Source of the DNA: Rhodocyclaceae bacterium
GTDB taxonomy: Bacteria; Pseudomonadota; Gammaproteobacteria; Burkholderiales; Rhodocyclaceae
Assembly (NCBI GenBank): GCA_013388985.1
Contig: JACAEF010000005.1
Span: 62,001-126,000 of the forward strand
Direction of reading: 5' to 3'
DNA length: 64,000 nucleotides
Of the stretch, positions 28,933 through 37,401 are shown piece after piece. The notes beneath the pieces are model-generated. The model was not told where the DNA came from. It made no database searches and worked only from the letters and a program-made list of their open reading frames with translations. The position numbers were made by a program, and so were the translations under genes. The stretch's first letter is position 1; the number at the start of each line of letters is the position of its first letter.

Positions 28933-29747
28933 GCCGGGGTTCTCCAGTGAGAGAGGAATTCATCCCCTTGAAGCAGCAGGGGACGGGGATGGCCAGGGAC
29001 CGTGCCGATGACGATTTCATGGCGCGGTAGCCGCTCGATGCCGACTTCCGCCGCCAGCGCCTCGAGCGAAACGATCCGGTAGCCTTGCTCGCGCCAGCCG
29101 GCGAGCAGGCGCTCGAACTGCCCAGGCGCCTTGCCGAGCGCGCGGCTGGCCGTGAGGTTGAAGACATGGCCGGTGCGGGGAGGCGTGGCGGTCAGCGCCA
29201 GCAGGTCCTCGACCGCCGCCGCCTCGTCCTTGCCGGCCGCGGCAGTCAACTCGTCGAAGGTCGGCAGGGTGACGGGAAGCTGCGGGCAGCGCACGATCTC
29301 GCCGTTCCAGACGGGAATGAAGGGGTGACGGCCGCGGCTGTCGCTGGCGCAGGCGAAGCCGAGGCGCTGCGTCAGGCGCAGCGCATGCGGATTGCCCTGC
29401 CAGCCGGGAGCCGCCGTGAGTCGCGGCGCGCTGCCGAAGACCTTTTCGAACGCCGCGCATGAAAGCTCGTATTGCCGGGCGATCCAGCCGGCGGGCGCCG
29501 CGCTGGCGCGTTTGCTCCACTGCGCCGGCTGCCAGCCGAAAATACCGCTCTCGAAGCCGGCGGCGCGCACCTGTTCGAGCAGGCTGCGGGCATGGCGTGC
29601 CGGCGAGCGGCCGAGCCAGTCGTTACCCAGCCCGAACAGGAAGCTCGCGCCTGCTCCCTGGTTTCGCAGCAGATCGGTGAGCACCGGCAGCGCGGCGCAG
29701 GCGCGGTAAGCGGGAACCTCGATACGCAGCGCGATCGCGGGCCTCAT
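28929..29747 (-). CDS. ArnD-like polysaccharide deacetylase homologue, metal site lost
   Basis: 272 aa, similar along its length to ArnD-type deacetylases (SRGRHPFIPVWNGEIVRCPQLPVTLPTFDEL, APGWQGNPHAL). In that NodB-fold family the metal is held by an Asp pair at the N-terminus and a His-x-x-x-His motif. Here the corresponding segments read RIEVPAYR (8-15) and GIFGWQPAQW (68-77), with no Asp pair and no histidines. I infer a catalytically dead or re-purposed protein. ATGA overlaps at both ends place it between the Mth938-like gene and bcp in one operon. Confidence 0.8.
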   Translation of the reverse strand: MRPAIALRIEVPAYRACAALPVLTDLLRNQGAGASFLFGLGNDWLGRSPARHARSLLEQVRAAGFESGIFGWQPAQWSKRASAAPAGWIARQYELSCAAFEKVFGSAPRLTAAPGWQGNPHALRLTQRLGFACASDSRGRHPFIPVWNGEIVRCPQLPVTLPTFDELTAAAGKDEAAAVEDLLALTATPPRTGHVFNLTASRALGKAPGQFERLLAGWREQGYRIVSLEALAAEVGIERLPRHEIVIGTVPGHPRPLLLQGDEFLSHWRTPA

Positions 29748-30127
29748 GCGGCGTCTTTTTCGAGGATCAGCGCGGCCAGCGGCAGGCGCCCCTCGCCGAC
29801 GAGGAGGTTGTAGGTGCGGCAGGCGGCCGCCGTATCCATGATCTCGAAGCCGCGTCCGGCCTCGACCAGCGGACGCATCAGCTCGGCGGCTGGAAAGCGC
29901 TGCCGGCGTCCGGTGCCGAGCAGTACCACGTCGCAGGAAAAGGCGGCGAGCTGCTGCAGATGGAGAAGGCTCAGATCGGCAAAAGCGTCCGGTCCCCATT
30001 GTGCATCGAGGCGATCGGGCAGCAACAGCAGGCTGCGCGTGTGCACACGGCCACCCACCGCGATCGAATCGTGGGTGTAGGCGGTGACGATGTTGTCGCT
30101 ACTGCGCGGGTCGGGATGAAGCTTCAA
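29744..30127 (-). CDS. Mth938-like domain protein
   Basis: 127 aa, matching the Mth938/NDUFAF3-like (DUF498) family. Typical features are VTAYTHDSIAVGGRVHTRSLLLLPD, VVLLGTGRRQRFP and the C-terminal RTYNLLVGEGRLPLAALIL. Function in bacteria is unknown; eukaryotic relatives assist complex I assembly. It is the first gene of the four-gene minus-strand operon ending in the PIN-PhoH gene. Confidence 0.88.
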   Translation of the reverse strand: MKLHPDPRSSDNIVTAYTHDSIAVGGRVHTRSLLLLPDRLDAQWGPDAFADLSLLHLQQLAAFSCDVVLLGTGRRQRFPAAELMRPLVEAGRGFEIMDTAAACRTYNLLVGEGRLPLAALILEKDAA

Positions 30128-30237
30128 GACGGGTCTGCCGGGGATGCTGCAAGGGGCTCTTGGCCTGCTTTGGATTTGCCGCGAAGCGGGTCATTCGGTA
30201 GGATTATAACCTTCCGCTTTCATGCTTTCCGACCGTC

Positions 30238-31464
30238 ATGCAGCCCATCCTCAAATCCACCAAGCTCGCCAATGTTTGCTATGACATTCGTGGTCCGGTC
30301 CTGGCACGGGCCCGGCAGATGGAAGAGGAGGGGCATCGCGTCATCAAGCTCAACATCGGCAACCCGGCCGCCTTCGGCTTCGAGGCGCCGGAGGAGATCG
30401 TCGTCGATGTGATCCGCAACATCCGCGATGCCTCGGGCTATTCCGACTCGAAAGGCCTGTTCTCCGCCCGCAAGGCGGTGATGCACTACTGCCAGCAGAA
30501 GAAGATTCCGGGCGTGACGATCGACGACATCACGCTCGGCAATGGCGTCTCGGAGTTGATCGTGATGGCGATGCAGGGGTTGCTCAACAACGGCGACGAG
30601 GTGCTGGTGCCGGCGCCGGACTATCCGCTGTGGACCGCAGCGGTGAGCCTCTCCGGCGGCACGCCGCGCCATTACCTGTGCGACGAGGGCGCCGGCTGGC
30701 TGCCCGACCTCGCCGACATCCGCGCCAAGATCACGAAGGCGACGCGCGCGATCGTCGTCATCAATCCGAACAATCCGACCGGCGCGCTCTATCCCGACGA
30801 CCTGCTCCAGGGCATCGTCGAGATCGCCCGCCAGCACGAGCTGATCGTCTTCGCCGACGAGATTTACGACAAGGTCCTCTATGACGGCCGCAAGCACACG
30901 TCGATCGCCAGCCTGGCCGACGACGTGCTGTTCATCACCTTCAACGGCCTGTCGAAGAACTATCGCGCCTGCGGTTTCCGCGCCGGCTGGATGATCGTCT
31001 CCGGCGAGAAGCGCCATGCCACCGACTACATCGAAGGCCTGAACATCCTCGCCTCGATGCGCCTATGCTCGAACGTGCCGGGCCAGCACGCGATCCAGAC
31101 CGCGCTGGGCGGCTATCAGAGCATCGAGGACCTGGTCGCGCCGCAGGGGCGGCTGTGCAAGCAGCGCGATCTCGCCTGGGAGATGCTCTCGGCGATCCCC
31201 GGCGTGTCCTGCGTGCGTCCCCAGGCGGCGCTCTACTGCTTCCCGCGGCTCGATCCGAAGATGTATCCGATCAGCAACGACCAGCAATTCATCCTCGAAC
31301 TGCTCGAGGAGGAAAAGGTCCTGCTGGTGCAGGGCAGCGGCTTCAACTGGCCCAATCCCGATCATTTCCGCGTCGTCTTCCTGCCCAACGTCGATGATCT
31401 CGCCGAGGCGATCGGCCGCATCGCGCGGTTCCTGGAAAGCTATCGCAAGCATCACGGCAGCTGA
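30238..31464 (+). CDS. alaA: Alanine aminotransferase AlaA-like
   Basis: PLP-dependent class I aminotransferase, 408 aa, closely resembling glutamate-pyruvate aminotransferase AlaA (KSTKLANVCYDIRGPVL at the N-terminus). The PLP lysine is in FNGLSKNYRACGFRAGW; NPNNPTGALY and ADEIYDKVLYDG are the cofactor segments. It heads a cluster with hom and thrC. An ATTATAAC -10-like element sits at 30203-30210 without a clear -35. Confidence 0.92.
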   Translation: MQPILKSTKLANVCYDIRGPVLARARQMEEEGHRVIKLNIGNPAAFGFEAPEEIVVDVIRNIRDASGYSDSKGLFSARKAVMHYCQQKKIPGVTIDDITLGNGVSELIVMAMQGLLNNGDEVLVPAPDYPLWTAAVSLSGGTPRHYLCDEGAGWLPDLADIRAKITKATRAIVVINPNNPTGALYPDDLLQGIVEIARQHELIVFADEIYDKVLYDGRKHTSIASLADDVLFITFNGLSKNYRACGFRAGWMIVSGEKRHATDYIEGLNILASMRLCSNVPGQHAIQTALGGYQSIEDLVAPQGRLCKQRDLAWEMLSAIPGVSCVRPQAALYCFPRLDPKMYPISNDQQFILELLEEEKVLLVQGSGFNWPNPDHFRVVFLPNVDDLAEAIGRIARFLESYRKHHGS

Positions 31465-31494
31465 TTTTTCTTCACCCTTCCTGATTGCGTATCC

Positions 31495-32817
31495 ATGAAG
31501 CCCATCCAAGTCGGACTGCTCGGCATCGGCACCGTCGGTGGCGGCACCTTTACCGTCCTGTCCCGCAACGAGGCGGAAATCACCCGGCGTGCCGGACGGC
31601 CGATCCGCATCGTCCAGGTCGCCGACAAGAATCTGGAACTGGCCCGGCGCGTCACCGGCGGCACGGTCGCGCTGACCGACGATGCCTTCGCCGTCGTCAA
31701 TGATCCCGAGATCGACATCGTCGTCGAGCTGATCGGTGGCTACGGCATTGCCAGGGAGCTGGTGCTCAAGGCGATCGAAAACGGCAAGCATGTCGTCACC
31801 GCCAACAAGGCGCTCTTGGCCGTGCATGGCAACGAGATATTCGCCGCCGCGCAGAAAAAAGGCGTGATGATCGGCTTCGAGGCGGCGGTCGCCGGCGGCA
31901 TCCCGATCATCAAGGCGCTGCGCGAGGGACTGACCGCCAACCGCATCGAGTGGATCGCCGGCATCATCAACGGCACCACCAACTTCATCCTCTCCGAGAT
32001 GCGCGACAAGGGCCTGCCGTTCGACACGGTGCTCAAGGAGGCGCAGCGGCTCGGATACGCCGAGGCCGACCCGACCTTCGACATCGAGGGCATCGATGCG
32101 GCGCACAAACTGACGATCATGGCGGCGATCGCCTTCGGCATTCCGATGCAATTCGACAAGGCCTACATCGAGGGCATCAGCAAGCTGCAGGCCGAGGACA
32201 TCAAGTATGCCGAGCAGCTCGGCTATCGCATCAAGCTCTTGGGTATCACCAAGCGCAGGCAGCTCGACGGCAAGACCGCGATCGAGCTGCGCGTGCACCC
32301 GACGCTGATCCCCGCCAGGCGCCTGCTCGCCAACGTCGAGGGGGCGATGAACGCGGTGCTGGTGCAGGGCGACGCGGTCGGCGCGACGCTCTACTACGGC
32401 AAGGGCGCCGGCGCCGAGCCGACGGCTTCCGCGGTGATCGCCGATCTCGTCGATGTCACGCGCATGGCCACCGCCGATCCGGAAAACCGTGTGCCGCATC
32501 TCGCTTTCCAGCCCGACGCGGTGGCCGATCTGCCGATCCTGCCGATGGCCGAGGTGGAAAGCGGCTATTACCTGCGCATGCGCGTCGACGACAAGCCGGG
32601 CGTGCTCGCCGACATCACGCGCATCCTCGCCGACCAGGGGATTTCGATCGACGCGCTGGTGCAGCGCGAGCCGGCCGAAGGCGAGCAGCAGACCGACATC
32701 ATCCTGCTGACGCACGTGGTGCGCGAAAAGCAGATCGACGCCGCAATCGCGCAGATCGAGGCGCTGCCGGTGGTAAGCGGCAAGATCGTGCGCCTGCGGC
32801 TCGAAGCGCTGAGCTGA
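31495..32817 (+). CDS. hom: Homoserine dehydrogenase
   Basis: Reduces aspartate semialdehyde to homoserine. 440 aa. NAD(P)-binding LLGIGTVGGGTFTVL, catalytic region AAVAGGIPIIKALREGL and NGTTNFILSEM, and a C-terminal ACT domain (YYLRMRVDDKPGVLADITRIL) for feedback by threonine. It lies 30 bp after alaA. Confidence 0.97.
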   Translation: MKPIQVGLLGIGTVGGGTFTVLSRNEAEITRRAGRPIRIVQVADKNLELARRVTGGTVALTDDAFAVVNDPEIDIVVELIGGYGIARELVLKAIENGKHVVTANKALLAVHGNEIFAAAQKKGVMIGFEAAVAGGIPIIKALREGLTANRIEWIAGIINGTTNFILSEMRDKGLPFDTVLKEAQRLGYAEADPTFDIEGIDAAHKLTIMAAIAFGIPMQFDKAYIEGISKLQAEDIKYAEQLGYRIKLLGITKRRQLDGKTAIELRVHPTLIPARRLLANVEGAMNAVLVQGDAVGATLYYGKGAGAEPTASAVIADLVDVTRMATADPENRVPHLAFQPDAVADLPILPMAEVESGYYLRMRVDDKPGVLADITRILADQGISIDALVQREPAEGEQQTDIILLTHVVREKQIDAAIAQIEALPVVSGKIVRLRLEALS

Positions 32818-32829
32818 ACGACCGCGCGA

Positions 32830-33972
32830 ATGCTGGTCTGGCTGGGCCTGTGCGCCGTCGCCGCCTTCCTGGCGGCGTTGGCCGCGGCCTTCGGTGCCGT
32901 TCCCATGGGGGAGCAAGCCGGCTTTGCCGTCCTGCTGGCGCCGACTTTGCACCTCATTTTCGCGCTCGGTGCCTTGCCGCTGATCTTCGGCGCCATCGGC
33001 CATTTCGTGCCGGTGCTGACGAAGAGCCGCGCCGCTGGCCCGGTAATCCATCATCTGCCGCTCGTCGTTCAGGCCGCCGGTCTGATCGTCCCCTTGGCTT
33101 TGCTGGGGTATCTGCCACAGTGGAGCCTGCATCTCGCGGCGACGGTCGATGCCGCCGCGGCGCTGCTGATGTTTTTCTGGGTTTCCCGCCGGCTGCGCGG
33201 CACGCTGGGCGCACCGCATCCGGGCGCGCACTGGTATGGCGCGGCGCTGCTCTGTCTCTTTTTCGCAGTGAGCCTCGTGCCGGTGTGGCTGGCGATGCCC
33301 GAATCGCGGCCGGCCTTGCGGCTCTTTCATCTGCATCTGAATACGCTCGGCTTCATCGGCCTGGCGGCGCTCGGCACGCTGCCGGTGCTGCTGCCGACCG
33401 CGCTGCGAGAGCCCGAGCCGACGGCGGCCATGCGCCTGCGCACCGATCTGGTGCCGGCGTTGGCGGGCACCCTGCTGGTCGCGGCTGGCGCGGCAACGGG
33501 ATTCTGGCTGGCCGTTCCGGGCGCCTTGCTGCTCGCCTGGGTGATCGGGCGCGATCTCTTCGCCTGGGGGCGCGCGTATGGCCGCAAAGTCGGCGCTGGC
33601 GAGACGGCACCGCTCTCGATCGCGACCGTGGGGCTTTTGCTGCTCCTCTTGGCCGGCCTCGCGCATGGCGCGGGCTGGATGCCGGCACGAGCGGCGCTGA
33701 CTGCCTACGTCGCACTCTTTCTGCTGCCGCTGGTCACCGGCGCGCTCGCGCAGCTGCTGCCGGTCTGGCGTTTCCCCGGCGCGGGCACACCGGCGCGGCA
33801 GACGATGCAGCGCCGCCTGGCGGGCGGCGGGCGCCTCCGTGCGGCGCTGTTCTTCAGCGCCGGTCTGGCCTTCCTGTTCGACGCCCCCTTCGCCGTGTTG
33901 CCGGCGGCGCTGGCGCTCGCCGACTTCGCGCTGCGCATCGGCCGTGCCTTCTATAATCCCCGGCAATCCTGA
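32830..33972 (+). CDS. Unidentified multi-pass membrane protein
   Basis: 380 aa with about twelve hydrophobic segments, inserted between hom and thrC. Conserved-looking histidines sit inside helices (GAIGHFVPVL, LFHLHLNTLGFIGLAALGTLP), reminiscent of NnrS or heme-copper-type membrane proteins, but I cannot assign a family firmly. The dispersed repeat at 33586-33611 encodes KVGAGETAP in a loop between helices. A TATAAT at 33952-33957 in its last codons may be the -10 for thrC. Confidence 0.7.
   Translation: MLVWLGLCAVAAFLAALAAAFGAVPMGEQAGFAVLLAPTLHLIFALGALPLIFGAIGHFVPVLTKSRAAGPVIHHLPLVVQAAGLIVPLALLGYLPQWSLHLAATVDAAAALLMFFWVSRRLRGTLGAPHPGAHWYGAALLCLFFAVSLVPVWLAMPESRPALRLFHLHLNTLGFIGLAALGTLPVLLPTALREPEPTAAMRLRTDLVPALAGTLLVAAGAATGFWLAVPGALLLAWVIGRDLFAWGRAYGRKVGAGETAPLSIATVGLLLLLLAGLAHGAGWMPARAALTAYVALFLLPLVTGALAQLLPVWRFPGAGTPARQTMQRRLAGGGRLRAALFFSAGLAFLFDAPFAVLPAALALADFALRIGRAFYNPRQS
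33586..33611 (+). repeat. Dispersed repeat, copy 7 (forward)
   Basis: AAAGTCGGCGCTGGCG, AG, ACGGCACC: perfect consensus, identical to the sspB copy. Lies in a predicted loop of the membrane protein. A poorer match at 32923-32948 in the same gene (about five changes) may be an eroded copy. Confidence 0.9.
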
Positions 33973-33992
33973 TTTTTTCATCCATCCGCGCC

Positions 33993-35432
33993 ATGAAATA
34001 CCTCTCCACCCGCGGCAACGCCGCTCCGCAAGCCTTCTGCGACATCCTGCTCGGCGGCCTGGCGCCCGACGGCGGCCTGTATCTGCCCGAACATTATCCG
34101 CAGGTATCCAAGGCGGAACTCGCCGAATGGCGCGAGCTGCCCTACCCGGCATTGGCGCTGAGAATCTTTCAGAAATTCGTCGATGACATTCCGGCCTGCG
34201 AGCTGAAGTCGATCGTCGATCGCACCTACACCGCGCGCATCTACAAGTATTGCCGTCCGGGCCAGGAGGCGTCCGAGATCACGCCGCTCACCACGCTGGC
34301 GCCGGGTTTCCACCTCTTGGAGCTATCAAACGGACCGACGCTCGCCTTCAAGGACATGGCGATGCAGTTGCTCGGCAACCTGTTCGAATATGTGCTGGAC
34401 AAGCGTGGCGAGACGATCAACATCCTCGGCGCGACCTCGGGTGATACCGGCTCGGCGGCCGAGTACGCGATGCGCGGCAAGAAGAACGTGCGCGTCTTCA
34501 TGCTCTCGCCGCACGGCAAGATGTCGGCCTTCCAGCGCGCGCAGATGTATTCGCTGCCGGATCCGAACATCATCAACATCGCGATCCGCGGCATGTTCGA
34601 CGACTGCCAGGACATCGTCAAGCAGGTCGCCAACGATGCCGGGTTCAAGGCGAAATACCGGATCGGCGCGGTGAATTCGATCAACTGGGCGCGCGTGATG
34701 GCGCAGATCGTCTATTACTTCAAGGGCTATTTCGCCGCGACGCAAAGCAACGACGAGGCAGTCGCCTTCGCGGTGCCCTCGGGGAACTTCGGCAACATCT
34801 GCGCCGGCCACATCGCGCGCATGATGGGACTGCCGGTGGCCCGGCTGGTGCTCGCCACCAACGAGAACGACGTGCTCGACGAATTCTTCCGCACCGGCCG
34901 CTACCGGCCGCGCGGCACCGCGGATACCTTCGTCACTTCCAGCCCGTCGATGGACATCTCGAAGGCCTCGAATTTCGAGCGCTTCGTCTTCGACCTGGTC
35001 GGCCGCGATCCGGCCGTGGTGCGCGAACTGTGGCGTAAGGTCGAAGCCGGGGAGGGTTTCGATCTCTCCGCCACGCCCTACATGACGAAACTGCCGGAGT
35101 TCCGCTTCGTCTCAGGCAAGAGCACGCACGCCGATCGTCTGGCGACGATCCGTGACGTCTGGGAAAAGCACCAGGTAATGATCGATCCGCATACCGCCGA
35201 TGCGGTCAAGGTGGCCCGCGAGCACCTGCTGCCGGAAGTGCCGATGATCGCGCTGGAAACCGCCCAGCCGGTGAAGTTCGCCGATACGATCCGCGAGGCG
35301 CTGGGCATCGAGCCGGGGCGGCCGAAGGAGCTGGAGGGGCTCGAGGATCTGCCGCAGCGCGTCATCGTGATGGATGCGGATGCAGCAGCGGTGAAAAAGC
35401 TGATCGAAGAAGTCTGCGCTACAGGTAGATGA
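33993..35432 (+). CDS. thrC: Threonine synthase
   Basis: Converts O-phosphohomoserine to threonine, PLP-dependent. 479 aa, the long fungal/proteobacterial type. N-terminal MKYLSTRGNAAPQAFCDILL, PLP lysine in GPTLAFKDMAMQ, phosphate loop in GATSGDTGSAAEYA. With hom upstream it completes the threonine branch. Its last 14 bp overlap the convergent small membrane peptide gene. Confidence 0.97.
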   Translation: MKYLSTRGNAAPQAFCDILLGGLAPDGGLYLPEHYPQVSKAELAEWRELPYPALALRIFQKFVDDIPACELKSIVDRTYTARIYKYCRPGQEASEITPLTTLAPGFHLLELSNGPTLAFKDMAMQLLGNLFEYVLDKRGETINILGATSGDTGSAAEYAMRGKKNVRVFMLSPHGKMSAFQRAQMYSLPDPNIINIAIRGMFDDCQDIVKQVANDAGFKAKYRIGAVNSINWARVMAQIVYYFKGYFAATQSNDEAVAFAVPSGNFGNICAGHIARMMGLPVARLVLATNENDVLDEFFRTGRYRPRGTADTFVTSSPSMDISKASNFERFVFDLVGRDPAVVRELWRKVEAGEGFDLSATPYMTKLPEFRFVSGKSTHADRLATIRDVWEKHQVMIDPHTADAVKVAREHLLPEVPMIALETAQPVKFADTIREALGIEPGRPKELEGLEDLPQRVIVMDADAAAVKKLIEEVCATGR

Positions 35433-35556
35433 CGGCCGGGAAGACGGTCACCGCCAGCACCAGCACCAGCCATTCGAGGTTGTGACGCGCCAGGAAACCG
35501 GTGAAGTGCAGTACCAGAATCGTGATGGCGACGATGTAGTAAAGAATGAAAAGCAT
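35419..35556 (-). CDS. Small hydrophobic membrane peptide
   Basis: 45 aa, MLFILYYIVAITILVLHFTGFLARHNLEWLVLVLAVTVFPAVIYL: almost entirely two membrane helices joined by a short polar turn (ARHNLEW). A good AGGAGGGG site 8 bp before this ATG favours it over an upstream in-frame ATG (35631) that would add 25 residues. It converges on thrC with a 14-bp overlap. No family recognised. Confidence 0.65.
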   Translation of the reverse strand: MLFILYYIVAITILVLHFTGFLARHNLEWLVLVLAVTVFPAVIYL

Positions 35557-35692
35557 CAAGCTAACCCCTCCTGTACTGCGCAGCACAATGAATATCTCAA
35601 GTTCATTATAGACATCTAATCCAGCCGGCATCGGCTTGCTGCGCGATTTGCCACAATCGTCGGCTGGAGGCAGGCAAATCCCCGTAATCCCC

Positions 35693-35723
35693 TTGACGTC
35701 GGGGCCGAATATCCAGTTAGAAT
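35693..35723 (+). promoter_or_regulatory. Sigma-70 promoter for HU gene
   Basis: TTGACG at 35693-35698 and TAGAAT at 35718-35723. The spacer is 19 bp (18 if TTAGAA is used), 43 bp before the ATG. Both hexamers are good, the spacing slightly long. Confidence 0.6.
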
Positions 35724-35765
35724 CATCACGGCAATATGGCCATCCAACTTGAGGAGCAATTCAAC

Positions 35766-36062
35766 ATGAACAAAGGGGATCTCGTCGAAGTCGTCGCCAA
35801 GGGCGCCGACATCAGCAAGGCTGCCGCCGCCAAGGCCCTGGACGCGATGATCGACGCCGTCGTCAAGTCCGTCGCCAAGGGCAATGCGGTGACGCTGGTC
35901 GGCTTCGGTACCTTCAAGGCCGCCAAGCGCGCCGCGCGCACCGGCGTCAACCCGAAGACCGGTGAAAAGCTGAAGATCGCCGCCACCACGGTGCCGCGTT
36001 TTACCGCGGGCGCTGGCTTCAAGGCTGCCGTCGCAGGCAAGAAGAAGGCCGCCAAGAAGTAA
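35766..36062 (+). CDS. hupB: DNA-binding protein HU
   Basis: Nucleoid protein that bends DNA, 98 aa. MNKGDLVEVVAKGADISKAAAAKALDAMIDAV is the HU dimer core. The DNA-gripping arm contains GVNPKTGEKLKIAATTVPRFTAGAGFK, and the tail is lysine-rich (GKKKAAKK). Start placed at 35766, about 12 bp after GAGGAG, rather than at the in-frame ATG 35736. A strong terminator follows. Confidence 0.95.
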   Translation: MNKGDLVEVVAKGADISKAAAAKALDAMIDAVVKSVAKGNAVTLVGFGTFKAAKRAARTGVNPKTGEKLKIAATTVPRFTAGAGFKAAVAGKKKAAKK

Positions 36063-36086
36063 GTCGCACGCCGAATCAGAGCGTTC

Positions 36087-36115
36087 GAGGGCACGGCAAC
36101 GCCGTGCCCTCTTTC
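36087..36115. terminator. Bidirectional terminator HU / MFS
   Basis: Perfect 11-bp stem GAGGGCACGGC / GCCGTGCCCTC with loop AAC, followed by TTTCTTT. It lies between the convergent HU and MFS genes and can serve both. Confidence 0.9.
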
Positions 36116-36117
36116 TT

Positions 36118-37332
36118 TCAACTTTGTTTCATGCGCCGCCGATAGGCCAGGCCGGCGCCGAAGGCCAGCAAGCCGCAGACGAACAGGGTCGGCCGGACGT
36201 CGAGGCGGGCGCTGACCATCCCTACCGTCAGACTGCCCAGCGGCGCGATGCCGAGGAAGGCCGTCGAGAAGATCGCCATCACTCGGCCGCGGAAATGCTC
36301 CTCGACTTCGAGCTGGATCAGCGTGTTGCTGCCGGCGGCCGTGATCACGACGGCGAAACCGAGCATCATCAGTAACGGATAGGCGAGCGCGATCGTCGGC
36401 ACAAAGGCGAAAGCGGACAGCGCGATGCCGCCCGCCAGCGCCGTGCGGCCGACCAGCCGGTCGAGACCGTCGCCGGCCCGCTGGCCGCCTCGCCAGGCCA
36501 GCCAAAGCGCCGCACAAAGTGAACCGGCGCCCGCACTGCTGATCAAGAGGCCATAGGTGCGGGCATCGCCATGGAACAGGTCGCGGGCATAGACCGGCAT
36601 CATCACCACGTAGGGGGTGACGAAAAAGCTGAAGCTGGCGATGAGCAGCAGCGTGAGGCGGATGCGCGGATGGCTCCTGGCGTAAGCAAGGCCGGCGCGC
36701 AGCGCCTCGCCGGGCGTTTGGCGCGCAGCCGGTTTTCCCGGCGCCGTGCGGATCGCCGCCAGCGCCGCGAGCACCGCCAGATAGGACAGGGCGTTCAACA
36801 GGAAGCAGGCGGCCTCGCCGGCATGGGCGACCACCAGGCCGGCGAGGGCCGGGCCGACGAAGCGCGAGCCGTTCATCAAGAAGGAGTTGAGGCCGATCGC
36901 GTTCGGCAGCGCGCGCTTGTCCGGCACCATCTGCGCGACGAAAGCCTGACGCGCGGGCAGATCCACCGCATTGATGCAGCCGAGCGTGAAGGCCAGCACG
37001 AGGAGCAGCAGCGGGGTGATCGTCTGCGTCGCGGTGAGTCCGGCGAGCAGCAGCGCCTGCAGCAGGGCGAGGAACTGGGTGAAGAGCAGCAGGCGGCGCC
37101 GGTCGAGGCGGTCGTTCCAGACGCCGGCGGGAATGGAGAACAGCAGGATCGGAATCTGGCTCGCAAAGCCGACCAGACCGAGCATCGCGGTCGAATCGGT
37201 GAGGCGGTAGGCGAGCCAGGTCATCGCGATCTGCTGCATCCAGGTGCCGATCAGCGAGACCAGCTGGCCGGTGAAGAACAAGCGGAAGTTGCGCGAGCGG
37301 AAGGCGGGGAAACGTGCGGACAGGGCTTGCAT
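36118..37332 (-). CDS. MFS transporter (EntS-like)
   Basis: 404 aa with about twelve helices. The start [40 protein letters not shown] is typical of the MFS_3/EntS-like efflux group. Conserved [15 protein letters not shown] is the loop 2-3 motif. Substrate unknown. It is monocistronic, divergent from gltX by 69 bp. Confidence 0.88.
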   Translation of the reverse strand: MQALSARFPAFRSRNFRLFFTGQLVSLIGTWMQQIAMTWLAYRLTDSTAMLGLVGFASQIPILLFSIPAGVWNDRLDRRRLLLFTQFLALLQALLLAGLTATQTITPLLLLVLAFTLGCINAVDLPARQAFVAQMVPDKRALPNAIGLNSFLMNGSRFVGPALAGLVVAHAGEAACFLLNALSYLAVLAALAAIRTAPGKPAARQTPGEALRAGLAYARSHPRIRLTLLLIASFSFFVTPYVVMMPVYARDLFHGDARTYGLLISSAGAGSLCAALWLAWRGGQRAGDGLDRLVGRTALAGGIALSAFAFVPTIALAYPLLMMLGFAVVITAAGSNTLIQLEVEEHFRGRVMAIFSTAFLGIAPLGSLTVGMVSARLDVRPTLFVCGLLAFGAGLAYRRRMKQS

Positions 37333-37401
37333 GGAACGATGTTACGGAATGCCGGCAGCGCCGCTCACGTTAAAATCCGCATTTTTTCCTGTCTATCCAC
37401 C

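Noticed and set aside
32923-32948. Possible further repeat copy in the membrane protein gene
   Set aside because: About five differences from consensus in a GC-rich coding segment (AVLLAPTL); too weak to list separately.
31063-34152. 1029-codon minus-strand frame opposite alaA, hom and thrC
   Set aside because: Composition is Arg/Gln/Glu-rich antisense noise, with no recognisable motif, over well-identified genes.
36571-37401. Upstream extension of gltX opposite the MFS gene
   Set aside because: [19 protein letters not shown] at 37402 is the family N-terminus; the extension is antisense to the transporter.
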